A stretch of 57,982 nucleotides of DNA. Origin: Echinococcus granulosus. Lineage: Eukaryota > Platyhelminthes > Cestoda > Cyclophyllidea > Taeniidae. Made by a program: the position numbers and the translations under genes. Of the stretch, positions 38,401-50,900 are shown piece by piece. The stretch lies in assembly GCF_000524195.1 (NCBI RefSeq), contig NW_020170400.1:271775-329756 (forward strand), read 5' to 3'. The notes beneath the pieces were generated by a model that saw nothing but the letters and a program-made list of their open reading frames with translations, had not been told where the DNA came from and did not search any database. The stretch's first letter is position 1. The number at the start of each line of letters is the position of its first letter.

Positions 38401-40432
38401 CATAGTTTTAAGAAGTGCATCCCCTGGAAGTGGGGTTCATTTGCGTCTGACCAGTGGTGCTGTCAGTCAGTTAGCGTCTGCGTCCACGTCTGTGGTTAAG
38501 TTTGGGTAGGTCGTGAGCTCCCATCCCATGTAACCAGAGGAAAAAACCCAGTCTTCAATTTGGCAACGGTAATGGGTGAGTTGGAGATGATGTGTGTAGG
38601 CATCTGAATGTTGGCTAAATGCTAAGTGAGCAGAGTGGTCTCATTTTTTCATATTTTGCTTGGCCTTATAGCGGCTTATTGCACAGCTAAAACCTCCGTG
38701 TTTAATATTGTTCAGTCAGAAGAAGTAAATGTGAACACAAAATTCAAGAGATTTTAAGCGTTTAGGGATTATACACAAAAGAAAACTCTTCCAAAGAACC
38801 GATTTAAGCGCGTTTTTAGAAAATGGAAACATCTCCAGCAACATGTAACGATGTAAATCCCATTTCTTCCTTAAAGTCATGCACGGCGCGTTGTCTCAAC
38901 GGGCTTGGAAAAAAAACGAAAGATAACAGAGTAACTGCCTTCCACAGTCACTGCTATTTGTTAGTGAATGTGAGTAAGTGAGTAAAATCCATCTGCTCAG
39001 GTCTCATTACTTTCCGTCAGCGCAAATGCATGCTGCCAACCACTGATGCATTTCATTAGTCTCCCCCAGACACCTCATCAAGGTACTAGGAAAACGAAAC
39101 AAAAATCCTAAACCTCGTTGATTGATCTTGACTTCACTTTTAAATTTTATATCTCTGGAACTGAATTATCATAGGAATTTTTTCTAAATCTTTTAAACTT
39201 AGGGTTGTGGCCTACCATTAAGGCACCTTAGCCAGTCCTTCGATAGGGATGACTGGATCTTACTACGGAGGTTTTCTCTTAAAGTCATAAGGATAGGCTT
39301 CAGGGCTGTTGATAATTAGTTCCGGAAGCTATCGTGAGCCCGAATAGACGACTGGTCTTTTTATCTTAAAGTCACCTGTTATTTTACTCAAGTGTCAGTA
39401 AAAGTGGTTCTATTGTTTGCAGTGTGAACAAGATTGGGGGTTGATCCACCTTATTAGCGTCTGAGTTGTCCTTGGAGAAGAAGAGAGTAGGCAAGAATTC
39501 ATTCTCACCATCGTAAATTGCATGAACAGGATATTTGCCAGATTATATGGACTTTTGATTTGCACTTCATTTAGCCAGTTACCTCTGTGAGCTATTGATT
39601 CCAAAAGTTAAGCTTTTAATACAGAAATAGAATTTCTCGCGATGGAGGAATTGCACTTGCTCGGGCCCTTGGTAATCGCTGTTCACTAACAATTCTCGAC
39701 CTTTCCTACAACCGGGTCCAATGCGAGGGCGCTATCGCCATTGCAAAAGCTCTGAAAAAGGACAACAATCGTCTTGCTGTGTAAGTGCATCCATCTAGCT
39801 AATGGGATTATCAAGGGGAAACAAAAGCATTTATCGTAACATTTAATCAATTCTAAATGGACGTAATTTATGGTGAAAATAATGGCAAGCAACTCCCAAA
39901 GTGTGTGCCTTTATGTGTTAAATTGCGGGGAAAATGTGCTTATTTGTGTAAAGAGCAGCTGAAATTTTATGCGTGTTTCATTTAGTCTCTACTTAACTTT
40001 CAATGAAATTCGGGAAAAGGGTCTCTGTGCCCTAGCCGACGCACTGCTCTACAATGACAGTCTTCACTACATTTACCTATGGGGCAATGAAATCAATGAA
40101 AAAGTAGCTACTGTAAGAAATTTTCGTTTATTTTATTGAATAATGTCGCCATTTATACCCTCAGTTTAATTTGCACATTTTTGCCATTAGAGGTTATTGC
40201 CTACTGTACTTATGCATCATCAGTAGGCATTAATTTATACTCTTAGGTGTGGGCTCACCTGCAAACCATTGGGAGAATACGGCAAGAATCGACCGACTTG
40301 AAGCCTTATAAAGTGGACGGAGTTGTGCGAATGGCGCTGTTTAGAAAGAATGGCAAATGTCGTAACTACCGGTACGACATCCCTTCGTGGCATGGACAAG
40401 TTCCAGAAGGCCGCTCTATTGCTTTGTTCTAA
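35432..40432 (+). CDS. LRRC34: leucine-rich repeat-containing protein 34
   Basis: LRRC34 is a ribonuclease-inhibitor-type LRR protein found in testis, stem cells and ciliated tissue of vertebrates. Nine exons join in phase: 35432-35580, 35713-35905, 36186-36269, 36464-36592, 36714-36845, 37457-37575, 39625-39780, 39986-40112, 40247-40432; 1275 bases, 424 residues against 464 in human. Exon 1 is short, but its ATG at 35432 keeps one open frame to the GG/GTATTG donor. Its PEFILKMMQKEL matches human PFILHILQEV. Repeats include LNSLDLRFNQITDDGAIALA-type units, one of which fills an 84-base exon (28 codons). The non-repeat break ILFTRQEEQTVQICEML equals human ILYSEQEESTVHVGRML. The end has IYLWGNEI and VDGVVRMALF, also as in human. 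Introns 5 and 6 (611 and 2049 bases) carry no supported gene. AATAAA follows the stop. Confidence 0.93.
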
Positions 40433-41999
40433 GGGTATAAAAATAAAAAAAATTTAAAAATTTTATTGCACATTTTTTTTACCAAGGCAACAGAAGGTTA
40501 TTATAACCAGCTTGTTGACTTGCAGCTATGATAATTCCGTTGTCTTTCTTTACTGCCTCCGGTCGCAGACCCCTGCATCAGGGAGACTGGTTGTGAAAAG
40601 ATATCTCATATGGTGGTCAGTGTTTGTAGCCGCCATCAAGTTACTGAAGGTAGTTGGGTGGTCGACTGCCAGTCACCTAAAAGGTGTGTTCAAGCAAACG
40701 TGCATTACCCACCCTATCAGTTGCAGACGAATCTATAACACTTGAGGCTATTATCAAGGTGGTTTACCGTCACAAGCATTAAAAGGTGTTTTCCGACACC
40801 CAACTGTTCGTTTATCGATATGCTAAGAATAACTGAAAGAGCTTTTACACAGGCTTAGCGATTCGCTATTTGTATACTCCACATTTGTTGAAAATACACA
40901 CTAAACATTTGCAGAATACAATCAAAGTGCCAAGCACGATTATCTTGACGCTCAAAGAAAACAGTGTCAAATCCCGGTAAGATTGCATGTTATTAAAGAG
41001 CGGAACGGGTAAACTAGATATCATTACAATTATACATTTTCGCATAATGGCATTAGTTGCTCCAAGGCTCAAAGTCAAAAGTCCAGGTAATTAGGGCATA
41101 TCTAACGCAAAAAACCCTTTTAATAATAAAAGTTGTAAATTACTTTGGAGCTTTGGAGAATTTTACTTAAAAACCCATTTCGATTCTGAATGTAAATGTT
41201 GCTTATGAAGCAATTCATTTTGGGGCACAACAGTTAATAAAATCCCCAAAAATTTTGTTAAAAATTTTTTTAATGATTACTTTGTGAATACTTTAGCTAA
41301 AGCCTATAAGTAATTTAAGTAGAACAACTGTCTCAGTGATGTTTAAACAGTGTGATTAAATCTCTTTTTGAAGCAAATTGATCTGCAAGGTAATGGCGAT
41401 TCAGTGTTTTGATTGGTCGGATTGGCTAGGCCATTCTCGCTTGGGCTGAACATTTTCAAAATTGGTCTCGAATATGACATGAACGTTAGGCGGATGAGAA
41501 TATGAAGGGATGCATTTATTTTTTCCTGTATATACTCTATTTCTTGCACTACCTATGTGCATTTGGGCCACCGGCAGTGCTACCAACCCTAGGAAATGTA
41601 AGTTATTTAAAACTTTAATTGTACATCAACGTTCCTTCTGTTTGTCATAATTTCTAACACTGATGTATGCAACAGGAAGTCCAAATCTGGATAGCGTTAT
41701 TCTGACTTTGTAATCATAGCTAAATATACAACTAGTATAGTGTGTTTTACTATTATTTGTACAGTCGATTTTCAGTTTCACTTGAATGTCTTTCGTGGAG
41801 GCCAGCAGTATTATTTCCCATAAGCAAACCTTACTCGCTACTTGCTCTGATTTCATTATGTTGCATGCCACAATCTTTTGATGCTCACCCCTCAGTCATA
41901 TTAACTAGTTAGTGTGATTTCAAAAGAAATTCGGTTATTAATATGTCCACTTTAAATAGAACTTTTAGCTCCCTCTAAGATAGTACTTTTACGCTGTAG
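40433..41999. other. interval between LRRC34 and first visible CUB exon
   Basis: About 1.6 kb, AT-rich. The CUB exon at 42000 enters in phase 1, so at least one upstream coding exon of that gene (signal peptide, perhaps a first CUB domain) should lie here or be replaced by a start at 42026. I could not find a convincing one. No other gene is supported. Confidence 0.4.
40442..40447 (+). promoter_or_regulatory. polyadenylation signal for LRRC34
   Basis: AATAAA begins ten bases after the LRRC34 stop in a very A-rich stretch. It is unusually close to the stop codon but well formed. Confidence 0.6.
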
Positions 42000-44900
42000 T
42001 CATTTTATCGAGAGATTGCACGTCGATGCCAACATCGATCGTTGGACTAGAAGAGTCGCAGACAAAAACTCTTCGAATAGATGATCTCGAGAGTGGCGCC
42101 ATCATTTACTCGCATGATTTTGAATCTGACGCGTTGCCCAATGCCTCATCTACAATTCTGGGACAGAATTATTACGCTCAGTATCCTCTTGCTTTCTCCT
42201 GCGAAGTTGTTATTCATGCGCCTCTCGATAATGGACGGATCATGCTCACTATCGAATCCTTTTTTATACCCTCCAGTGATCAAACCTGTAAGGACGACTT
42301 CCTCTACGTTTTTGACTCAAATACAGCCAGATCTAAGGCCATGGTAGGAATTCGAACTGATATAATAGCATTCACCACCTAACTTTTCCACCTTTTTGCA
42401 ACATTTTATCGTCAAATCTTACTCCACCTGTAATTAGGTATGCTTGTCGTTGCAGCGTCTACTAAGTCAAGTTTTTCTTAAATTCTCGTTTACTAATTAT
42501 TCCAAAATTGCCACTTTTACCTTCTGGTTGGAGGTCACAGATGTGCGCGAGTTGAGGCATACTACTTTACTGTGTTGTATGCGTTCGCTAGATTTTAAGT
42601 AGGGGCTCTTATTCCAAACTTCGGCCACATAATCTGATTCTGAGGTCTATCATGTTTTACCGACTGGAAAAGTGTTCAAAGTTTTCGGTGTCGCAGAGTT
42701 CAGAAACGTACACACCAAATGGCGTTTCGTGCACCTTGCCTCCGCAGCGTTTTGACCATGGAAAAGGGATTGGTCGGTCGTATTTACTGATCATTGCTTT
42801 TTTATTTTTTTTTTATAGCCTGAAGCTGGTGGCGAACAGGGTCTCTGCTTATCTCATTACCCCAAAATTCCGGTTTTCTCGTCCAAATCCTACATCTGTA
42901 TTGCATTTCAGTGCGTCTTTCTTTCCATCACTTTTCGCATGACTTTTGCAAAATTCTGGGCCTGAAATAAGTTGCTTTAGTTGCTACCCTAGTTCCCATT
43001 CTCTGGAGCAAAAAAGAACTATTACGTCCATCTATATGGGCTCGTTGCGTCGGACTAAATCGCTTGCCTGAATATCATAAAGGAATAGTAAATATTGCAT
43101 CTCTCTATTAAATCTATGCATTTCTTTTCAACCTTGAATATCTTTGTGGATAACTTCTAGGCCAAGTTACAAGAAGATCTTATCATCCGACTTGTCCCAA
43201 TTTGAGCAGCATGATGTATTGTCGATGTTTGCCACACGACATTACTAGGCATGCCTGGCTCAAGTGATATTTTTTGATAGCTTTTAAGGAATGCGATTTT
43301 TAGATAATTCCATGCAACATGTCATCAAAATCGCACAAAGTTTGGTTTGGCCGGAATTAAATCCCCGATATTGCGTTTGTTCACTAGATGAATCTCCGTT
43401 TTATTCTAGTTTTTGTCAATGCAAAGCCATTTTAATGACTGTCGCAAGGGAAAAATTCGAGGTACTTTAGTTTGAGGACATCAATGTAGCATACCTACTA
43501 ATTAATTTTTGGTTTCCTTTGGCCTGCGAACTGTTCACTTTATCCCACAAAAGTAGCCAATCTAGAAATCGTCGGGTTAGCAACTTACCAATCAAATCAA
43601 AGTGGAGTTTTCAGCATTATGTACCCCAACATAATATAATTTTTTGGTTAGTCGCAAGAAATGCTTAGATCCTATTCTCTAAGTTTGAGAGGAATTTTTG
43701 GTTAAAAGATGAATTAATAAGATTGTGACTGATTTAAAGGGTGCCTTTCCTGGAGTAGCTAAGTTCATTTGCGTTGTATCGGATTTCAGAAACAGTTGAA
43801 TCCAATAGTGGGTTCTGTGTATGCGTAATGGTGTCCCCTACATCATGCTTGAATTAACTACACTGCGGTTTTCTGAGATTTAAAATGGCCAGCCCGGGCT
43901 GCATTCGGGTCTAGAATGAACCTTACTACACAAAAAGTAAACACCCAGGGATAGTGTTATGTAGGTATTTAATCAGTTCCTAATAAACTTCTCAGTAAGG
44001 TAAAACAAATTGAGGGTCACAACATTCTGATTTTCTTTGCCTTCTTCCCTTTAGTACATCGAATTCTCCCAGATTCCAGTTTCCAAACAGCGAAGCAATG
44101 ACACCCGGTTTCAAGATCGTCGTGACAGCATTTCAAGAGAGTACGTCTAGAGTGATGCATCTTTTCTTTTTTTTGTCTTTTGATTTAATCTCGCCTTATC
44201 ACTCCATTTGGTGGTTCATTCATAGGTGAGATACCATATTTTCTTTGTGCCATATTACCAATTCTTCTGGGGTTTTTTTTTTTTTTTTTTTTNNNNNNNN
44301 NNNNNNNNNNNNNNNNNNNNNNNNNNNNNNNNNNNNNNNNNNNNNNNNNNNNNNNNNNNNNNNNNNNNNNNNNNNNNNNNNNNNNNNNNNNNGTAAACAA
44401 TCGTGAACCATGATCCACCCCGAAGTTTGCGCAATTATAATGACCTTTCTTGTGGCAAGTTTGCATAAGTCGGTCATCCACGGTAAAAAGCTTTTGTCTT
44501 TTTTAAACTTCTGATCCATTTGGGCTTAGGTTTTCCTTGAAGCATCAGATAAAGTTGTTATTTTTCCTTGCAATGGATAAAACTTGACTGGGCATACCCC
44601 AATCAAGCTGTCATCAATTTAGTGTCCACTTTACTCCCAATTTGCTCCAATTTATTCCAGCAGCTTGACTAGATTGGTGGGGCATTGAAAAGCTCCACCT
44701 AAGAGCACGCACTTATTATCACCGTTAGAGAAGTATGTTGCGGCATCTGACTGTACGTCTCGCCAGCGCGGTTTACAGTTTACCAACTAGGAGAGAACTT
44801 GACACCCCGTTTATTGACAGCGTTGGCTCTCTCTCCTCCTCTACTTTTTTTCATTCGCCTGGAGACCTCCTATAACTTGTAACGTCAGCTGACGTTTTCA

Positions 44901-47900
44901 CTGTTCGTTCATGTTTATGTGTGTGTTCATGTCTAGACATGTTTATCGCTTTCCCCTTGCTTTTTTAACCCTCCCTACCCCTAGGGCCCTCTGTTCTCCA
45001 TGCGATTCCTTTCGAGGCCCCTTGACCCCCCGTAAAAATTGACCTCGGAAAACAATTTTTAAACGAAATACTTGATCTTGCATGGGCTAGAAAGAATCCT
45101 GTTAATTAATTCACCTCTAATTTGCTCCAGAAATGCGTCTAGTTGCACTTCCGAGTGGTGATACAGTCCGAGTTTTTATTGTGCAACACATTTAGAAGTA
45201 AAAAAATTCCATTCTAACATAAAAATGCGAGACCGACGTTATTGAGGCTATTAGGAAGTCAAATTTATAGCCCTACGGATCTACTTCCATTGCTGACTCA
45301 TTTGGGGTTGAATGGGTTGACGGTTTCTAAAAAAATAAGAAATTATTAAGGTTAGGTCAACCATCCCACCGCTCAAATATGGAATGATGAGGAAAAGTTG
45401 GTGTAGTTCTTGGCTGTCCATAGCTGGGAAGTTGCTTTATGGCCCCTGGACACTTATAAAATCCCGGCCATTGCTTGTTTATACGCTCTGTAAGGTACAG
45501 ATGTACGTCAGCCCTTCCGTCTGTCCTCTTGTCAGGACGGACGGTGCTCTCCATTGTGTTCTTCACCACCCATTTTATTCTAAACCATCATGTGATAAAG
45601 TACCACTTGAGTATCTTGTAAATGCACTTCGACTATGCTTGCTATACGAAATGCGTATGCCTCGGTTTCAGAGCCATTGCAAGCTAGCTTCTCGTCGGAG
45701 TTGGTGCAGGGCGTTTGCAGAGGGAAGATATGCCATGTGGTAGTAGAACGTATCACTCCAAGACCATTGGCGCACGTCTCATTCAGGTGTTGACGACTTG
45801 CACTCAGGAGGGTCCTTTAATCTGAAAGAGAATGAAGAATCACTCTGTGTCACTGCTGAGTCAATTAGCATTCGACATTAGCATACCGACGAAAAAGCGT
45901 TCGGTGCTGTCTAGTGTCAATTGGCATCAACAAGTACCACTGGTTTTGCCCTCACACAAACTGATGTTGTATCGTAAACGAAGCCAACAGACCCCACCCA
46001 CATGTCATGTATTGACAGATGAAAATAAGTTGCTGATGTGGCCTCTGCACTTCCTTCCCATGAATTATGATAGCGTGCCCTGAACTTGGGATTGTTTGGT
46101 GATTTGCTGTTTGGCTGACTGAATGGATGAGCGGATGATTTATGATGAGAATGGGTTCTTTTGTTTCAATGTTCGTTAACCGAACAAAAATGCCATTGGT
46201 TATCCGATACGATCCAGTCACTTGCTCTCCCACACTTCCAAGGCACGTACCACTCGGTCGCCATGGGACCGATGCTTGCTTGCCTTGTGTGTGTGTTTAT
46301 GCGTTGGATATGCCGTACACAGAACTGTTCAATATGTTTGGCCTCCTTGTTGAAGGTCCACTGCGCATGAGACCAATCCACACGAAATGACACAACTTGA
46401 GGGTGTGGACGGCAAACTCCTCCTGAAACAGTTGGCAGGTTGGAAGGCAGCTCATGACCTCACACATTATACTGCGCAACTGGCTAGTGAAAATACTTTT
46501 ATTTTGCGATGAGATCCACTGATGAAAGTTGTTTTCAATGACAACCCCAGCGTTAACCTAATCAGTCATGATGCGTTTTCATGGGGTGCGAAATGATTCA
46601 CTTTGCCGTTTTTTCCTCCCCTTTTTTTTCTCACCACCATCGGTGAATGAATAAGATGCATTGTCCTCGTCTCCCATTAGTCACGTCGACTTTAAAGTGA
46701 TGAAACGAAACGAAGGTCCGGGAGTCTTCTTGTTTCCAAAATAAAGTAGAAGCACTTCGTGTAAATGATCACTAGGGCGCGAAGAAAAAAAAGGTAACCA
46801 ACCTAGGCAACTATAGTGAATTTCTAGTGAGGAAGGAAAAAGTGTATATGCTGACGTGTAGACACAAGCGCTTCCTCTGTCAAGAATTGGTTAAAAGTAG
46901 CGCAGATAAGTGGAAGCCAATCCTCGATAAATTGACAACGCCAAGTGAAAACAACGAGTCTCGCAGCAGTTGTGAAGTCAAATCAAATGCACATAACGGG
47001 ATGTCGAATGATCGAGGACAAAATAGCTGCTGTAAGTGGGGCGTGAAGTATAAAATGGATGGATGCTATCACGGTGGAGGGGTTGAGTTCGTTTGTCAAT
47101 TGATTTTGAAAGGCTTGTGCCACATTACCAACTCTTCATATCTTCTACGAAAATGTGCCTGGGATGATCTACAGCATCTTCGGAGGTAATCTGGGTGCAA
47201 CGTTATTTTCTCACCTCTCATGAAAAACATGGGTGCTTTGACGAAGGCATTTGTTTGAATAGCTAGAGTGATTGCGCATCTCCTGTGGAGGCTTGCAACT
47301 GCAGGAATGACTTTAACAGACGGGCAGATCTCGCTAGTGAGCCAAAAAAGCTACTTTCCCGTGGATGAAACTGACAGGAGAAAGGAAGATTGACGGCCAA
47401 CACTGTACATTTGACAAAATGACTCATTTCGGTGAGAAATGGGATCCAAATTGGATGGGAATGCTCCATTTGTAAGCAGGAGATGCGGGATGCACTCACG
47501 GTGAAACATTTGTCATTAGATGATAATCAAACAAATTTGTGCTGTGTTAAAGAAAATGTAGTTCCTTTAGAAGACTCCAAAGTCCTTTTCCACAAGGCAT
47601 AAGCTTGCTACAAATTCCACCTTCGCCAGGCACTTTGTTCTTCAATGCCAAGAATAAAAACCTGGCTCTAACTGTCAACGTGTTTGTCTCTTCTATTTCT
47701 GGAGGAGCTAATAAAGTTGCTTTTCAGCAGAAGATGGTTTAACGTCAAGAAAAGGTGATAATAATTATCTAAGGGCATACTGTCAGAGGAATATGAGGGT
47801 TGAGGTTGAGGCCTCTACAGCTTTTCACCTCTATCCCCATTGGTTGTGCAATAGTACGTGTGAGGACATGTTGCCCTCCAACTTGTCGAATGCTTCTACC

Positions 47901-50900
47901 TTCTCAAGTTGTATCGCTTCATGTGGATTGGTCTCAGCTGCGGTTGGCCTTCACCAAGGAGGCCGAACATGTTGAGCCCAACGCAGGCAAGGCATCAGGG
48001 ATCGGTCTTCTGACGCCGGGGTTGTGTTTGCCTTAGAGGTGTAGGAGAGTAGTGTGTGAGTGGGTGAGTGACTCACTGACAATGGCTAAGCTAATGACAA
48101 CATAACGTTTTTGTACTTTAGCGTGGATATAAACGATGACTTGCACTTTAAAAGAACTTTCAGCTATGCATGGACGTAAGCTGCAGCGACTTTCGGCTCA
48201 TCTGACCTCCTTTCTCTCTGCCTCTCTACTTCACCTCTAATCCTATTGATGTATATTTATAACAATCTGTCTGTCATCTACTTCATATAATTCTTTTTTT
48301 GTTGGTACTGATTAATACCAGTCACTTGACCAACCACCGGGTTCTTTCCAAATCTTCGTAGATGTGCTGCATTGGAGGTGGAAGAGGAAACCTATTATCT
48401 CGATTATTTAGGTAATATAGGGTAGTCACCCTACACTCGCCAGTGTACAGTTTTTACCGATATACAGTATTCCCTTACATTTGGCGGCCAGGTACACTTG
48501 ATCTGTGGAGTCGTCTCATAGCCTGATTCATTGCTCACATATTCATATCGACACTTGTGGGGTCCCATCTGGAACATGTGGTCTTTTTACACAATTCTGT
48601 TCCTTCTTTGGAAGTTGAATCCAGTTCAAGTCCAGATGAGACTGTGCTCCGGTTTTAGGTCAGACTTCCGCATGTCCAGAAGGTCGTTTTTACTGCGGCA
48701 GTGTGAAAAATGCTGCGTTGGGGGGCATTCCATCAGTTATCAACTTCAGTGGAGGTGTCGGTGAAAGCAGATCTTCGGTTCGTCTTCCCTCTACGGGTAT
48801 TTGCGTCTCTGAACGGGTTTGCTGTGATGGCGTTTTCAATTGTCCCGATGGTAGGGATGAATTTGCCTCACTCTGCAATCACTTCCAAGGTGGGTAATTG
48901 ATCTATAACTGTCCAGTCAGAGGAGAAGTTAAATATGCTTATCAGTAAAAACATGTAAATTGTATCACCTTTACTTTTTGCGGTTTTTGATTATATAAAT
49001 GTGTGGTTTTCCACAGGTTTTTTATGCCTTTCAAAAAAGTGCAAAATTGTGGCGAAGCTGTTCAGTCATCAAATTGTTTGAAACGAAACGAATTCGGCGG
49101 CAGGGTGCTCTTTCTATTGACCGGTGATGTTTCAAAAAAGGAGTTCAAATGCGGTGCAAAAGCTTTTAACTCCGAGAAGATTCTAAAAATTGGTATTTTA
49201 GAAATAAGATTCCAGAAGTTATTAGTGTACTCCCAAAGTACTCGCTGAATGGAAGGGTAATCTACCCCTCCACAAACAGTAATTCGTTCGATCAAACTTC
49301 ACTTTTAAAAACCAGGCATTGTGCATTTGGGTTACTGTTTGTTATCAAAAATGGAGTTTTTTGCCTTACTTGGTGTAAAATCTTAGGATATAAAATGCAT
49401 CTGGAGATAACTCCGTTTTACTACTAGCATCCGATTGGGCAAATGCAACCGATGAAATTCGTGAATTAGTGAAATGTGATGGTAAATGATTACTCTTGCT
49501 GAAATTGCTGTTGGCGCTATTATATTTTAAATACATGTGAATTACTAGGACTCAAATTTGCCCAACTTGCGAATACTAAATTCAAAATCCCCGAAAAAAA
49601 TTGGTCAAACAGTCAGTTTAACCAATGTTTGTGCGTTGTTATCAAGGTGTCACGGTTACTGTCATCCTTTACAGGCAAAGTAATGTAATTACCCCTTTCA
49701 TATCCAAATAATTTTATTTTGGATTGATTGTCTTCAAAAGTTTTTTTGTCGTTTCTATAGTGGGGAACAAAAAAGGCGGAAACACGTGCACTTATCGTTC
49801 AACTAAAAATAAGTTCCCAGTTGTGATACACCATTATGTCATGCATAAGAATGATATATTAATTAGTTGTGAGGTGTCAACCGACAGGAAAAAGATGCTC
49901 CATAAGGTAGTAGATTAAATCCTGTCCACGAATTTGGTTTTTTCAACATTCATTACCCCTTGTGTTGACCTTAAAGACTAATTTGAAGGCATATTGCATT
50001 TCATGGAATGTATTGGATGATTTTATATGTCTGCCTCTAAAGGGGTATCGAAGCACTTCTTGTTTACTGATTAGCTCCCTCATTTGTAATAATAATGGTG
50101 CTACCTCTTTTCCCTTTTGGATGATTAATTTGCCCAACTCCATGGCTTAAGTGGCTGTTGACTTGGCCATTCTGTAGTCTAAATTCCTGCCACTGTAATC
50201 CCCATCCCAAATTCATGCTCTCATCCCCGAGGTCGTAATAGGGGATAGTGGTTTGGCACCGGTCTACGGAAAGCCATGATACTGGGGCGTGGTATTGGAG
50301 CCTCCAGCGATTGAGAAGTCTGCGTAATAAGCATGAGTGCGCGCGTCTCTGGCACTCCCAATGACCACTCATGAAATGGTAGGATGAATTTTCACCTCAC
50401 GGATTTCAAAAGCAGTCGTTTTTCACTGAAGAAAACCGTTGTTCTTTTTTAACTGCCGTTCTCGTGGCCAAAAATGATAGTTTTTGTAATTGCCCAACTC
50501 TTCGGAATCCGCATTTGTGATTAACGTTGTGGACCGAAGATGGAAATGTTTACGCTAGTAGCGCCGTTGTACTGACCAGCTGCGGGAACGATTTTAAATA
50601 CGCACCCGATCCGTCGTTTTCACACAATCTCTCCTTTCGCCTCTGTGTACAAAGTAGTAGTGAAAAAAGTTACCTAATTCATGGACAAAGGGATTCTTTC
50701 CATAGTGAGGTTTTGTACCCTCCTAGGCGTCTCCTTGGGGGCAGAAACAAGTTTAATTCGACAGTACTTCATTGTCTCATTAATTTCTTCTTTTTTCGCC
50801 ATCAGCTCTTTAATAACGATTCCAACTCATTCAAATTTGGCCTTGCAATTGAGTTGGGTGTAGGAGAGTGCGATTTTGGTAGCCCTTCTACTGTAAATCT

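Noticed and set aside
44185..44519. Minus-strand frames of about 98 residues
   Set aside because: They run through the 100-N gap and a poly(T) run, so the translation is meaningless.
46827..47189. 120-codon open frame in the CUB gene intron
   Set aside because: No recognisable motif and it lies among degenerate repeats; probably chance or transposon debris.
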